Positions 48,758 to 58,197 of a stretch of DNA of 64,000 nucleotides are shown in pieces. Source of the stretch: AA29 sp041481445 (GTDB taxonomy: Bacteria; Acidobacteriota; Vicinamibacteria; Fen-336); assembly GCA_041481445.1 (NCBI GenBank), contig JBGPBV010000001.1:44811-108810 (forward strand), read 5' to 3'. A program made the translations under genes and the position numbers. How positions within the stretch are numbered: position 1 is the first letter of the stretch; the number at the start of each line of letters is the position of its first letter. The notes beneath the pieces are model-generated. The model saw nothing but the letters and a program-made list of their open reading frames with translations, was not told the origin of the DNA and ran no database searches.

Positions 48758-49351
48758 ATGCGAGCAACGAGGCTGTTCATGGTGGCGGCTTCGATCGGGG
48801 TGATGGTCGGCTGCACGCCCGACTTCGCGCAGCAGAACGACTCGCCCGTGATCCTGCGTGTCAGCAGCATCAGCGGCTCTGCCGGGGGCTCCGGCTCCAC
48901 CGGGGGCTCCGGCATCGGATCCGTGCTGTTGTCCGACGTCAGGACCACCACCGGGAGCGTGTTCAACGACAACGCGACCCTGACGGTGCAGAGCATCGCC
49001 AAGAACCAGAACAGCCCGACCCTGGGACCTCTCAACGACGTCATCCTGGAGGAGTACAGCGTGCGCTTCCGGCGCACCGACGGGCACGAGGTGGAAGGAG
49101 TGGACGTGCCGTACTCCTTCATGGGCACGGTCCAGATCCTGGTGCCCGCCAACGGCAGCGCCACCGCGCCCATCCTGATCGTGCGCCACACGGCGAAGCT
49201 GGAGCCGCCCCTGGCCAACCTCACGGGAGCCGGAGGGGCCGACATCATCACGACCTTCGCCGAGATCACGCTCTTCGGCCATACGACCTCGGGGAAGGCG
49301 GTGACGACGACGGGACGACTCGAGGTCCACTTCGCGGACTTCGCTGGTTAG
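48758..49351 (+). CDS. Lipoprotein of unknown function in the pil operon
   Basis: The 197-residue protein starts at ATG 48758, with GGAGGA seven bases upstream (48704 gives no better signal). It has a lipoprotein signal peptide with lipobox VMVGC (Cys18). After it come NDSPVILRVSSI, a Gly/Ser-rich segment (GSAGGSGSTGGSG) and a beta-rich domain with LEEYSVRFRRTDG and FAEITLFGHTTSGK near the end. I do not recognise the domain. It follows pilQ by about 60 bases and precedes another lipoprotein gene, which suggests a role at the outer membrane in pilus or secretin function. Confidence 0.75.
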   Translation: MRATRLFMVAASIGVMVGCTPDFAQQNDSPVILRVSSISGSAGGSGSTGGSGIGSVLLSDVRTTTGSVFNDNATLTVQSIAKNQNSPTLGPLNDVILEEYSVRFRRTDGHEVEGVDVPYSFMGTVQILVPANGSATAPILIVRHTAKLEPPLANLTGAGGADIITTFAEITLFGHTTSGKAVTTTGRLEVHFADFAG

Positions 49352-49379
49352 GCTGGAACGGAGAGGGAGCGAGGCAGTC

Positions 49380-50186
49380 ATGAGCATCGACATGAAGCGC
49401 CGGGGCCGGCCAGGACGGTGGAGGGTCTTCACCGCCTTCGCCATGGTCGTCGCGATGGCCGGCTGCGGCCTCGATGAAGTGAACGTGCCCGACCTGGGGG
49501 GGCCCTCCACGTACGGCGTGAGCCTCCTCCTGACCGTGAACAAGGACGTCCTCGTCGCCGACGGCGGGGACTTCGCGGTGGTCACGGCCACCGTCCGCGA
49601 GCCGGACGGCCGGCCGGCGGCGAACCGGGACGTGTTCTTCGCCATCGCCGACGAGAGCGGCGTCTTCGCGGACATCGGGGTGATCGTGGGCCAAAACGGC
49701 CCCGGGACCGGCGCCACCGTCCGGACCAACACGCAGGGCATCTCCCAGATCCTCTACGAGGCGCCTCCGCGCACGGACGCCACCGCCAACCAGACGGTGC
49801 TGGTGATGGCGCGCGTGGTCGGCAACGACTTCAACGGAATGAGCTACCGCTCGGTGCGCATCGAGCTGCGCTCGGCGCAGCCGCGGATCTTCCCGCCGAC
49901 GCCGGGCAACCAGGCCCCCAAGTGCAGCTTCATCGTGGAGCCCGCGTTCAACCCGTTCTTCGTCGGACAGGTCATCGGGTTCCATTCCACCTCGAGCGAC
50001 TCGGACGGCGTGATCATCCGGTACGAGTGGGACTTCGGGACGTTCCCGCCGACCCAGGGTGACTCGCCCGACGTGGCCTTCGTCTACAGGACACCAGGGA
50101 CCTACACCGTGACCCACATCGTGACGGACGACGACGGGGCCCAGAGCGCGCCCTGCACCGCGCAGATCGTGGTGCTGGCGAGGTAG
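49380..50186 (+). CDS. Lipoprotein with Ig-like and PKD domains
   Basis: The 268-residue protein begins MSIDMKRRGRPGRW and has a lipobox VAMAGC (Cys29). Residues about 45-160 resemble an invasin/Big-1-type Ig-like domain (VVTATVREPDGRPAANRDV and GISQILYEAPPRTDATANQT). Residues about 178-268 form a PKD domain, with STSSDSDGVIIRYEWDFG and PGTYTVTHIVTDDDGAQS. Such domains serve in adhesion or as spacers at the cell surface. It lies downstream of pilQ and the other lipoprotein. GAGCGAGG precedes ATG 49380; ATG 49392 is an alternative. Its TAG stop forms part of a -10 box for the next gene. Confidence 0.82.
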   Translation: MSIDMKRRGRPGRWRVFTAFAMVVAMAGCGLDEVNVPDLGGPSTYGVSLLLTVNKDVLVADGGDFAVVTATVREPDGRPAANRDVFFAIADESGVFADIGVIVGQNGPGTGATVRTNTQGISQILYEAPPRTDATANQTVLVMARVVGNDFNGMSYRSVRIELRSAQPRIFPPTPGNQAPKCSFIVEPAFNPFFVGQVIGFHSTSSDSDGVIIRYEWDFGTFPPTQGDSPDVAFVYRTPGTYTVTHIVTDDDGAQSAPCTAQIVVLAR

Positions 50187-50189
50187 AAT
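50184..50189 (+). promoter_or_regulatory. -10-like box overlapping a stop codon
   Basis: TAGAAT (50184-50189) includes the TAG stop of the PKD lipoprotein gene and is followed by CCGGCC, as after the TATAAT at 19822. It could drive the TPR/Roadblock genes separately from the pil operon. Confidence 0.4.
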
Positions 50190-50212
50190 CCGGCCGTCCG
50201 ACGGCGTGAAGT

Positions 50213-50250
50213 GGTCCCAGGCCCTCCGGGGCCTGGGACCTTTCCCCTTT
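50213..50250 (+). terminator. Strong intrinsic-terminator-like hairpin or attenuator
   Basis: GGTCCCAGGCCC (50213-50224) and GGGCCTGGGACC (50229-50240) form a perfect 12-bp stem with a TCCG tetraloop, followed by TTTCCCCTTT (50241-50250). It lies between the end of the pil operon and the TPR gene start. Because a -10 box sits upstream (50184), it would also lie in the leader of the TPR mRNA. Confidence 0.65.
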
Positions 50251-50261
50251 CCAGAGGAATC

Positions 50262-51761
50262 GTGGCCGGCAACCCGCGCATCGACGAGCTCCGGAAGAAG
50301 CTGGACAAGGAGCCGGGCTCCCGACTGTTCGCGCAGCTGGCCGAGGAGCTGCGCAAGGACGGCGAGTACGAGGACGCCATCCGGGTGGCGCGCGAGGGCC
50401 TCCAGAAGCATTCCAACTACCCGTCGGCCCGCATGACCCTGGGCCGGGCCCTGTTCGACACCGGCGACTGGGCGGCCGCCCGCGTGGAGTTCGAGCAGGT
50501 CCTGAAGGGCGCTCCCGACAACATCCTCGCCAGCCGGCTGCTCGGGGAGAGCCTCGAGAGCCTGGGCGACGTGGGGGAAGCCGTGGCGCGCTACAAGAAG
50601 ACCCTCGCCCTCGCGCCCGGCGACAAGCAGGTGTTGACCCGGCTGGAGGCGCTGGAGAGGGGTGGGATGCCAGGGGCGGGCCCCGGCCTGCGGCCGTCCT
50701 CCGCCCCCGTGCCGGGGCCGGCCCCCGCGCGGCCGGAGATCCGGCCACCGTCGGGCGCGACCAGGGGCCCGGGACCGTTGCCGGGCGCGGCGGGAGCGGG
50801 AGCGCTCCCGAAGCCGCCTCCGCCGCTCGCAGGGGTCCCGCCCTCCGCCCCGATCGCGCCCATCAAGCTCGTCGAGGTGGACGCGCCAATGGAGCTGGAG
50901 CGGCCCGAGGACCGCGTCGCGTCCTTGTCGCCGCCGCCCCCGGCGCCGGCGGCGGTCGCCCCACCGAGCGCCTCTCCGTCCACGAGCGTGCCGTCCTCCG
51001 ATCCCTCTCCGATCCCCATCGCCGCCGCCGAGGCCGACTTCGAGCTGGAGCGGACCGTCGAGCACGCTCCTCCGAGCCCGGTTCCCGCCGCGGCCGCACC
51101 CCCTCCCCTCCCGGCCCCCCCGGCCCGGTCCCCATCGCCGGGGCGCGAGGGCGGGGAGATGGAGTTCGAGTTCGATGCCGCGGCGGGGTCGGCGATGTCG
51201 TTCGCGCCCGCGCCCGCGCCTGCGCCCGTTCCCCCCGCCGAGGTCCCGGTCGAGGCGGCGGTGGAAGCTCCCCCGGCGGCGTTGCCAGCGCCGGGACCGG
51301 AGGTGTCCGAGCCGTCCGATACGTTCTTCACGGAAGAGCCGCCCGCTCCCGTGGTCGTCCCCGGCCCGCCGGCGCCGGCGGCCCGTTCCACCCCGGTGGC
51401 GCCGGCCGAGGCCGTCGCCGAGAGCCCGGTCCTGGCCGCGCCGCCCGCCACCGTCGCGCCACCTCCGGGGGACCTCGTCTCGCCGACCCTGGCCGAGCTG
51501 TACTTCAAGCAGGGTTTCACCGACAAGGCGGTCGACGTCTACCGCCAGCTCCTGGAGCGCGAGCCGGCGAACGAGCGGCTGCACCGGCGTCTGGCCGAGC
51601 TGCAGGCCGTTGCCGCCGGGGGATCCGAGGGGTCGGCGGCGCCGGGCGAGGGCGCGGGCGCGTCGCCGGCCCGCCCCGCGGACGTCGCGGCCCGCCGGGT
51701 CGTCCTGCAACGCACGATCGCGCGGCTGGAGGGTATGCTGGCCGCGATCAAGAAGGGATGA
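50262..51761 (+). CDS. TPR protein with long proline/alanine-rich linker
   Basis: The 499-residue protein starts at GTG 50262, with AGAGGAA upstream. Residues 1-135 hold three to four tetratricopeptide repeats (AIRVAREGLQKHSNYPSARM, AARVEFEQVLKGAPDNILAS, AVARYKKTLALAPGDKQVLT). A very long Pro/Ala-rich segment (about 150-410) with scattered acidic patches such as EFEFD and ADFELE follows. One more TPR-like unit lies near the end (TLAELYFKQGFTDKAVDVYR, then QLLEREPANERLHRRLAELQ). There is no signal peptide, so it is probably cytosolic. It likely works as a scaffold. Its stop lies five bases before the Roadblock gene. Confidence 0.87.
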   Translation: MAGNPRIDELRKKLDKEPGSRLFAQLAEELRKDGEYEDAIRVAREGLQKHSNYPSARMTLGRALFDTGDWAAARVEFEQVLKGAPDNILASRLLGESLESLGDVGEAVARYKKTLALAPGDKQVLTRLEALERGGMPGAGPGLRPSSAPVPGPAPARPEIRPPSGATRGPGPLPGAAGAGALPKPPPPLAGVPPSAPIAPIKLVEVDAPMELERPEDRVASLSPPPPAPAAVAPPSASPSTSVPSSDPSPIPIAAAEADFELERTVEHAPPSPVPAAAAPPPLPAPPARSPSPGREGGEMEFEFDAAAGSAMSFAPAPAPAPVPPAEVPVEAAVEAPPAALPAPGPEVSEPSDTFFTEEPPAPVVVPGPPAPAARSTPVAPAEAVAESPVLAAPPATVAPPPGDLVSPTLAELYFKQGFTDKAVDVYRQLLEREPANERLHRRLAELQAVAAGGSEGSAAPGEGAGASPARPADVAARRVVLQRTIARLEGMLAAIKKG

Positions 51762-51765
51762 ACGC

Positions 51766-52128
51766 GTGACGGGTTTCTCCGAGGCCCTCAAGAGCATCGC
51801 CGAGCGTGTGCCGGAGACGCAGGTCCTGATCGTCATGGGCACGGACGGCATTCCCATCGAACGGCTCGTCCTGCGGCCCGACCCGAACCTCGACGCCGTC
51901 GCCGCCGAGTACACGACCCTCCTGCGCGCGAGCCTCTCCGCCGCCGCCGACACCGGCCTGGGCGAGCTCAAGGAGCTGTCGATCGTGACCGAGCGCATGG
52001 TGGCCCTGCTCGTCTCGATCACCCCCGAGTACTTCCTCTTCGCCGCCCTCGCCCCCGGCGCCCTCGTGGGTCGGGCCCGGTTCGCCCTGCGCGCCGCCGG
52101 CTTCGCGCTGGAGCGTGAGTTCGCCTGA
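51766..52128 (+). CDS. Roadblock/LC7-domain protein (MglB-like)
   Basis: The 120-residue protein from GTG 51766 is one Roadblock/LC7 domain. FSEALKSIAERVPETQVLIV is followed by MGTDGIPIERLVL, LGELKELSIVTERMVALLVS and FLFAALAPGALVGRARFALR. In Myxococcus and Thermus, MglB-type Roadblock proteins act as GTPase-activating proteins for the Ras-like MglA, which controls pilus polarity. No MglA gene is next to it. Its position just after the pil operon and the TPR scaffold makes a role in pilus positioning or signalling plausible, but that is inference. Confidence 0.85.
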   Translation: MTGFSEALKSIAERVPETQVLIVMGTDGIPIERLVLRPDPNLDAVAAEYTTLLRASLSAAADTGLGELKELSIVTERMVALLVSITPEYFLFAALAPGALVGRARFALRAAGFALEREFA

Positions 52129-52150
52129 CCGCGCCCGTGCGGGCGTTTCC

Positions 52151-52180
52151 TTGACACCCAAAGCAACCGGGCGAAATAAT
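52151..52180 (+). promoter_or_regulatory. Promoter of the accBC operon
   Basis: A perfect TTGACA (52151-52156) is followed after 18 bases by AATAAT (52175-52180). This is a well-formed sigma-70-type promoter giving a leader of roughly 35 nt to TTG 52223. Confidence 0.6.
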
Positions 52181-52222
52181 GGGTTTTTCTCGTCAGGGAG
52201 AGGCACCGGGGAAGGAGCGGGA

Positions 52223-52732
<510 letters not shown>

Positions 52733-52758
52733 GAGCCCGGGGCGCTGCCCCTGCAGGC

Positions 52759-54126
<1,368 letters not shown>

Positions 54127-54139
54127 GGCGCCGTCCGCC

Positions 54140-54790
54140 TTGAGCGCCCCGCCCGCCTCCCGCCGGCCGCCCCCCCGGCCCTTCGTCTACCCGATCGTGG
54201 ACGTGGCCGGTCTGCGCGGCCGCGACCTGGCCACGGTCGTGGACACGCTCGCGCGGGCGGGGGCCCGGCTGGTGCAGCTTCGCGCGAAGGCGGTGTCCGA
54301 CCGCCGGCTTCTGGCGCAGGCCCGCGAGGCCCTGGCCGCCGCTCACGCCGCCGGGGCCCGCCTCGTCCTCAACGACCGCGCGGACGTCGCCCGCATCGTG
54401 GGAGCGGACGGGCTGCACGTGGGCCAGGACGACCTCGCGCCGGCGGACGCGCGCGCCGTCGTGGGTCCCCTTCTCCTCCTCGGCGTCTCCACCCACGGCC
54501 TGGCCCAGCTCGAGGCGGCGGCGGAGGAGCCCGTCGACTACGTGGCCGTCGGTCCCGTGTTCGCCACCCGCAGCAAGGAGAACCCCGATCCCGTGGTGGG
54601 CCTGGAGATGGTGCGCCGCGCCCGGGCCGCCACCTCGCTCCCGCTGGTCGCCATCGGCGGGATCACGCGGGCGAGCGCGCGCGCGGTGGTGGAGGCGGGC
54701 GCGGACGGGGTCGCGGTGATCTCCGAGCTGCTCGACGCGCCCGACCTCGGCGAGGCCTTCGCCCTCCTCAGGGCGGCCGTGGGCGGCTGA
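54140..54790 (+). CDS. thiE: Thiamine-phosphate synthase ThiE
   Basis: The 216-residue TIM-barrel protein starts at TTG 54140, the only in-frame start near the upstream stop. It has VQLRAKAVSDRRLLAQAREA, LVLNDRADVARIVGADGLHV and GQDDL, then VAVGPVFATRSKENPDPVVG and LVAIGGIT, the residues that hold the pyrophosphate and phosphate. It joins hydroxymethylpyrimidine pyrophosphate with the thiazole phosphate to give thiamine phosphate. No other thi genes or TPP riboswitch are nearby. An N-terminal basic Pro-rich tail (SRRPPPRP) is unusual. The TGA stop is directly followed by the TATCAT box of the folD leader. Confidence 0.93.
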   Translation: MSAPPASRRPPPRPFVYPIVDVAGLRGRDLATVVDTLARAGARLVQLRAKAVSDRRLLAQAREALAAAHAAGARLVLNDRADVARIVGADGLHVGQDDLAPADARAVVGPLLLLGVSTHGLAQLEAAAEEPVDYVAVGPVFATRSKENPDPVVGLEMVRRARAATSLPLVAIGGITRASARAVVEAGADGVAVISELLDAPDLGEAFALLRAAVGG

Positions 54791-54796
54791 TATCAT
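54791..54796 (+). promoter_or_regulatory. -10-like box before the folD leader
   Basis: TATCAT (54791-54796) directly follows the thiE stop codon and lies eight bases before ATG 54805. No -35 is evident. Confidence 0.4.
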
Positions 54797-54804
54797 CGAG
54801 AGCG

Positions 54805-54837
54805 ATGCCTCCCTCGCGCCCGAGCCGCCCCGCGTGA
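54805..54837 (+). CDS. Possible 10-residue leader peptide coupled to folD
   Basis: ATG 54805 opens the short frame MPPSRPSRPA, ending in a TGA (54835-54837) that overlaps the folD start as GTGA. It has no Shine-Dalgarno site, but a TATCAT box eight bases upstream would make it leaderless. Since folD GTG 54834 also lacks a ribosome binding site, translation of this frame may deliver ribosomes to folD. It is very short and could be chance. Confidence 0.3.
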   Translation: MPPSRPSRPA

Positions 54838-55754
54838 GCCCCGCGCGCCTCCTCGACGGCGCCGCCACCGCCCGCGCCATCCGTGAAGAGCTCCGCTCGC
54901 GCGTGGCCGCGCTGGGCGCGCGCGGCGTGCGCCCGGGCCTGGGCGTGCTCCTGGTCGGAGACGATCACGCCTCCGCCGTCTACGTCCGGAGCAAGACGCG
55001 CGCCTGCGACGACCTCGGGCTCCATCACGACACGGTGCGGCTGCCGGCGACGGCCAGCACGTCCGAGGTCGTCGCCGTGGTCGACGCCTACAACGCGCGG
55101 CCCGAGATCCACGGCATCCTCGTCCAGACGCCGCTGCCGTCGCAGGTCGATACCGCGCAAGTCCTGCGCCGGGTCGACCCCGCCAAGGACGTGGACGGCT
55201 TCCATCCCGAGAACGTCGGCCTCCTCGTGCAGAAGCGGCCGCGGTTCGTGCCCTGCACGCCGGCCGGGATCATGGAGCTCCTGCGGCGGGAGGGGATCGC
55301 GGTGGCGGGGCGGCGCGCGGTCGTGCTCGGCCGCAGCGACATCGTGGGCAAGCCGATGGCGCTCCTCCTCCTCCACGCGGATGCGACCGTCACCATCGCG
55401 CACTCGAAGACGCGCGACCTTCCCGCGGTCACCCGCGAGGCCGACCTCCTCGTGGTGGCCATCGGGCGCGCCGGCCTCGTGCGCGCCGAGCACGTGAAGC
55501 CGGGAGCGGTGGTGGTGGACGTGGGGATGAACCGCGTGACGGAGGCGGCGGCCGCGGCCGATCTGGGGGGGTCGGAGCGGCGCGAGGAGTTCGAGCTCAA
55601 GGGCACGCTGCTGGTAGGCGACGTGCACGCGCCCTCCGTGCGTGAGACGGCCGGCGCGCTCACGCCGGTCCCGGGCGGAGTGGGTCCCCTCACCATCGCG
55701 ATGCTGCTCGGCAACACCGTCGCCTCCGCCGAGCGGATCACGGGAGCCGGCTGA
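54834..55754 (+). CDS. folD: Bifunctional methylene-THF dehydrogenase/methenyl-THF cyclohydrolase FolD
   Basis: The 306-residue protein contains ARLLDGAATARAIREEL and LLVGDDHASAVYVRSKTRAC with the cyclohydrolase tyrosine and lysine (YVxxK). HGILVQTPLPSQVDTAQVLR, KDVDGFHPENVG, the NADP motif VVLGRSDIVGKP and TPVPGGVGPLTIAML follow. It interconverts methylene-, methenyl- and formyl-tetrahydrofolate in the cytosol. A small insertion (AAAAADLGGSERREEFELKG) replaces the usual short loop before GDV. GTG 54834 is the first possible start in this frame and has no Shine-Dalgarno. Confidence 0.95.
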   Translation: MSPARLLDGAATARAIREELRSRVAALGARGVRPGLGVLLVGDDHASAVYVRSKTRACDDLGLHHDTVRLPATASTSEVVAVVDAYNARPEIHGILVQTPLPSQVDTAQVLRRVDPAKDVDGFHPENVGLLVQKRPRFVPCTPAGIMELLRREGIAVAGRRAVVLGRSDIVGKPMALLLLHADATVTIAHSKTRDLPAVTREADLLVVAIGRAGLVRAEHVKPGAVVVDVGMNRVTEAAAAADLGGSERREEFELKGTLLVGDVHAPSVRETAGALTPVPGGVGPLTIAMLLGNTVASAERITGAG

Positions 55755-55764
55755 GGCCCCGGGC

Positions 55765-56985
55765 GTGCTGAGGGTCGGCCTGACCGGCGGCATCGCCTGC
55801 GGCAAGTCGCGCGTGCGCCGCCACCTGGCCGCGGCCGGGTTCGGCACCCTCGACCTCGACGGCGTCGGCCACGACGCGATCGCGCCGGGGGGAGCGGCCT
55901 ACGACGACGTGGTGGCCGCGTTCGGACGCGGCATCCTCGCCCCCGACGGCACCGTGGACCGGAAGGCGCTGGGGGCGCGCGTCTTCGCCGACGCCACCGC
56001 GCGCGCCAAGCTCAACGCCCTCGTCCACCCCCGGGTGCGCGAGGAGGAGGCGCGCCGCGCGGCCGCCCATGCCGCCGCCGGCGGACGCGTGTTCGTGACC
56101 GACGCCGCCCTGCTCGTCGAGGCCGGCCTGCACCTGCGCTTCGACCGGCTGGTGGTGGTGGACTGCGAGGGCGGCGAGCAGCTCCGCCGCCTCATGGCCC
56201 GCGACACCATCGACGAGGCGGCCGCCGGCGCGCGCATCACGGCCCAGATGCCGGCCGCGGAGAAGCGCCGCTTCGCGCACATCGTCCTCGACGCCTCCGG
56301 CTCCCTCGAGGCCACCGATGCCCACGCGCAGGCCCTGGCCATGGAGCTCTGGCGGCTGGCGGGGGCGCCCCCGCCGCGCCCGCCCATGCCCGACGAGGCG
56401 GTCGCGGCCGTCCTCGGCTCTGGTCCGGACCTGGGACCGCACGGGCTCGACCCTTCGGTATGGGTGGCCGAAGTGCAGGCGTCCGGCGAGGTCGAGATGG
56501 AGCGCCTCAAGCGCCGGCTGGCGCCTCCTTTCGCCGGTCCCTGGTACGCGGCGGCGGAAACCCTTGCCGACTCCGGCTCGCCGGGCGCGGAGGCGCTTGC
56601 GCTGGTGGTCGGCCTCTGGTCGCTCGGCCGGCGCGGGTTGGATCCCGAGTTCACGGCGGCCGTGATGTTCTCCGTTGCGAGGCTCGTCGATCGCGATGCG
56701 GACCGCGCGGCGGGCGCGTGCCTGGTCGCGATCGCGGCCGCGCACTCGGGCGCCGGTATCGTCGGGGACGACGCCGCGCGCGCCGCCTGGTCGGCCGTGG
56801 CCGAGCGCTGGGCACGGGCGGCGGCGCCGCGGTGGGCGCCGGCCCTCCTCGACGCCGTCGCGCGACACGCGGACGACCCGGCCGCAGCCGGAGAAGCGGC
56901 TCGTGGCGCAGGCGCCGACGCCCGCCTGGCCGCGGGCCTCGTCGCGGCCGCCCTGGCCGCCCGCCGCGATCCCGGCCCCCGCTAG
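55765..56985 (+). CDS. coaE: Dephospho-CoA kinase with long C-terminal extension
   Basis: The 406-residue protein from GTG 55765 has CoaE in its first 200 residues: the P-loop GLTGGIACGKS (5-15), LDLDGVGHDAI, the LNALVHPRVREEEARR substrate stretch, and FVTDAALLVEAGLHLRFDRL. It phosphorylates dephospho-CoA to CoA. Residues about 205-406 are an Ala-rich helical region (MERLKRRLAPPFAGPWYAAA, AVMFSVARLVDRDADRAAGA, VAERWARAAAPRWAPALLDA) that I do not recognise; normal CoaE stops near residue 200. No frameshift is needed to read through. It ends convergently with lapB, sharing CTAG as both stops. Confidence 0.9.
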   Translation: MLRVGLTGGIACGKSRVRRHLAAAGFGTLDLDGVGHDAIAPGGAAYDDVVAAFGRGILAPDGTVDRKALGARVFADATARAKLNALVHPRVREEEARRAAAHAAAGGRVFVTDAALLVEAGLHLRFDRLVVVDCEGGEQLRRLMARDTIDEAAAGARITAQMPAAEKRRFAHIVLDASGSLEATDAHAQALAMELWRLAGAPPPRPPMPDEAVAAVLGSGPDLGPHGLDPSVWVAEVQASGEVEMERLKRRLAPPFAGPWYAAAETLADSGSPGAEALALVVGLWSLGRRGLDPEFTAAVMFSVARLVDRDADRAAGACLVAIAAAHSGAGIVGDDAARAAWSAVAERWARAAAPRWAPALLDAVARHADDPAAAGEAARGAGADARLAAGLVAAALAARRDPGPR

Positions 56986-58172
56986 CGCCCGCCCGCCGGG
57001 CCCGGCCCCAGCCGCTCCTCCACGAACGTGTTCCACTCGTGGCAGTGCGGGCACCGCCAGAGCATGTCGTCCGCCCGGTAGCGGCAGGCGGTGCAGATGT
57101 GGGGGTCCCGGTAGAAGACCGAGCCCTCGGCGGTGTCGACGTAGGCCAGGGCGGGTGCTCCCGCCAGTCCCAGCGCGCGCAGCGTCCGCCACATCTCGAG
57201 GTGGACGAGCATCACGTGGGGGTTGGTCTCCAGGGCCCGCAGCAGCAGGCCGTGCCCCTCCTCGTGGCGGCCCTCCGCTCGCAGGTGCCGGGCGAGGTTG
57301 AGGCGCGCGCGCCAGTCGCGCGGGTCCTGGCCGATGATCTGCTCGCAGACGGCGACGAAGCGCGAGGGCTCGCCCGCCGCCGCGTAGCAGCGCGAGAGAC
57401 GGTCGAAGGCGAGGTAGGCCCGGTCGGGGGCGGCCTGCACCGCGTCCTCCAGTATCGACGCCGCCTTGAGCGGCTCGTGCTCCGCCCAGAGGTCGGCCAG
57501 TCCGAGGTGGGCGGGGAAGACGCGCCGGTCGAGGGAGAGGGCGGTGCGGAAGGCCCGCTCCGCGCCCTCGCGGTTGCCCGCCCGCGCCGCCTCCCGGCCC
57601 ATCTCCGTCTGCAGGTGCCCGAGCACGAGGCTGTCGTCGGTCTTGCGCAGCCGGCTCAGCCGGGTCTGCATCTCGTAGGCCTCGCGCCACTGGCGCTGGT
57701 CCTCGTGCAGCTTCTGCATGCCGATCAGGGCGTGGATGTTGCGGGGATCCACGGCCAGCGCTTCCCCGAAGGTACGGGTGGCGCGGTCCAGGAAGCCCGC
57801 CTTGCGGAAGTCCGTGCCCAGCGAGGACAGCACGTGGGCGCGCTCGGCGCGCGCGAGGTCGGGGCGCGAGAGGAGCGCCTGGTGGGCCTGGATGGCGCGC
57901 TCGGCCTGGCCGGACTCGCGCAGGAGGTTGCCGAGCACGTGCGAGACCTCGACCGCGTCCGGCTCCTCGCGCGCCACCTTCGACAGCTCGCTGATGGCGA
58001 GCTCGAGCTGGCCCGCGGCCAGGTAGTGCAGCCCCTGGATGTAGTGGGGAGAGGCGCGGAAGGTGGCGCGGTCGCGCTCCTCCCCGCGGCGCAGGGCGCC
58101 CGCCCAGGCGCGGCCGGCCAGCAGGCCGGCGATGGCGGCGAGGAGGACGGCGAGCAGGGCGGTGTCGGTCAA
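56982..58172 (-). CDS. lapB: LapB/YciM-like TPR protein with zinc ribbon, LPS assembly regulator
   Basis: The 396-residue protein starts at TTG 58172, 25 bases after the kdsC stop; no other start lies between. It has an N-terminal membrane helix (about 3-26), many TPR units (about 45-340; the LapB pattern HYIQGLHYLAAGQLELAISE and VLGNLLRESGQAERAIQAHQ is clear) and a C-terminal rubredoxin-like zinc ribbon CTACRYRADDMLWRCPHC followed by EWNTF. In E. coli LapB binds FtsH and promotes LpxC breakdown, balancing LPS and phospholipid synthesis. Its place at the end of the Kdo operon fits that role. Alternative starts inside kdsC are less likely. Confidence 0.92.
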   Translation of the reverse strand: MTDTALLAVLLAAIAGLLAGRAWAGALRRGEERDRATFRASPHYIQGLHYLAAGQLELAISELSKVAREEPDAVEVSHVLGNLLRESGQAERAIQAHQALLSRPDLARAERAHVLSSLGTDFRKAGFLDRATRTFGEALAVDPRNIHALIGMQKLHEDQRQWREAYEMQTRLSRLRKTDDSLVLGHLQTEMGREAARAGNREGAERAFRTALSLDRRVFPAHLGLADLWAEHEPLKAASILEDAVQAAPDRAYLAFDRLSRCYAAAGEPSRFVAVCEQIIGQDPRDWRARLNLARHLRAEGRHEEGHGLLLRALETNPHVMLVHLEMWRTLRALGLAGAPALAYVDTAEGSVFYRDPHICTACRYRADDMLWRCPHCHEWNTFVEERLGPGPAGGR

Positions 58173-58197
58173 CGGCGGGAGGCGGCCGCGCGCTCCC

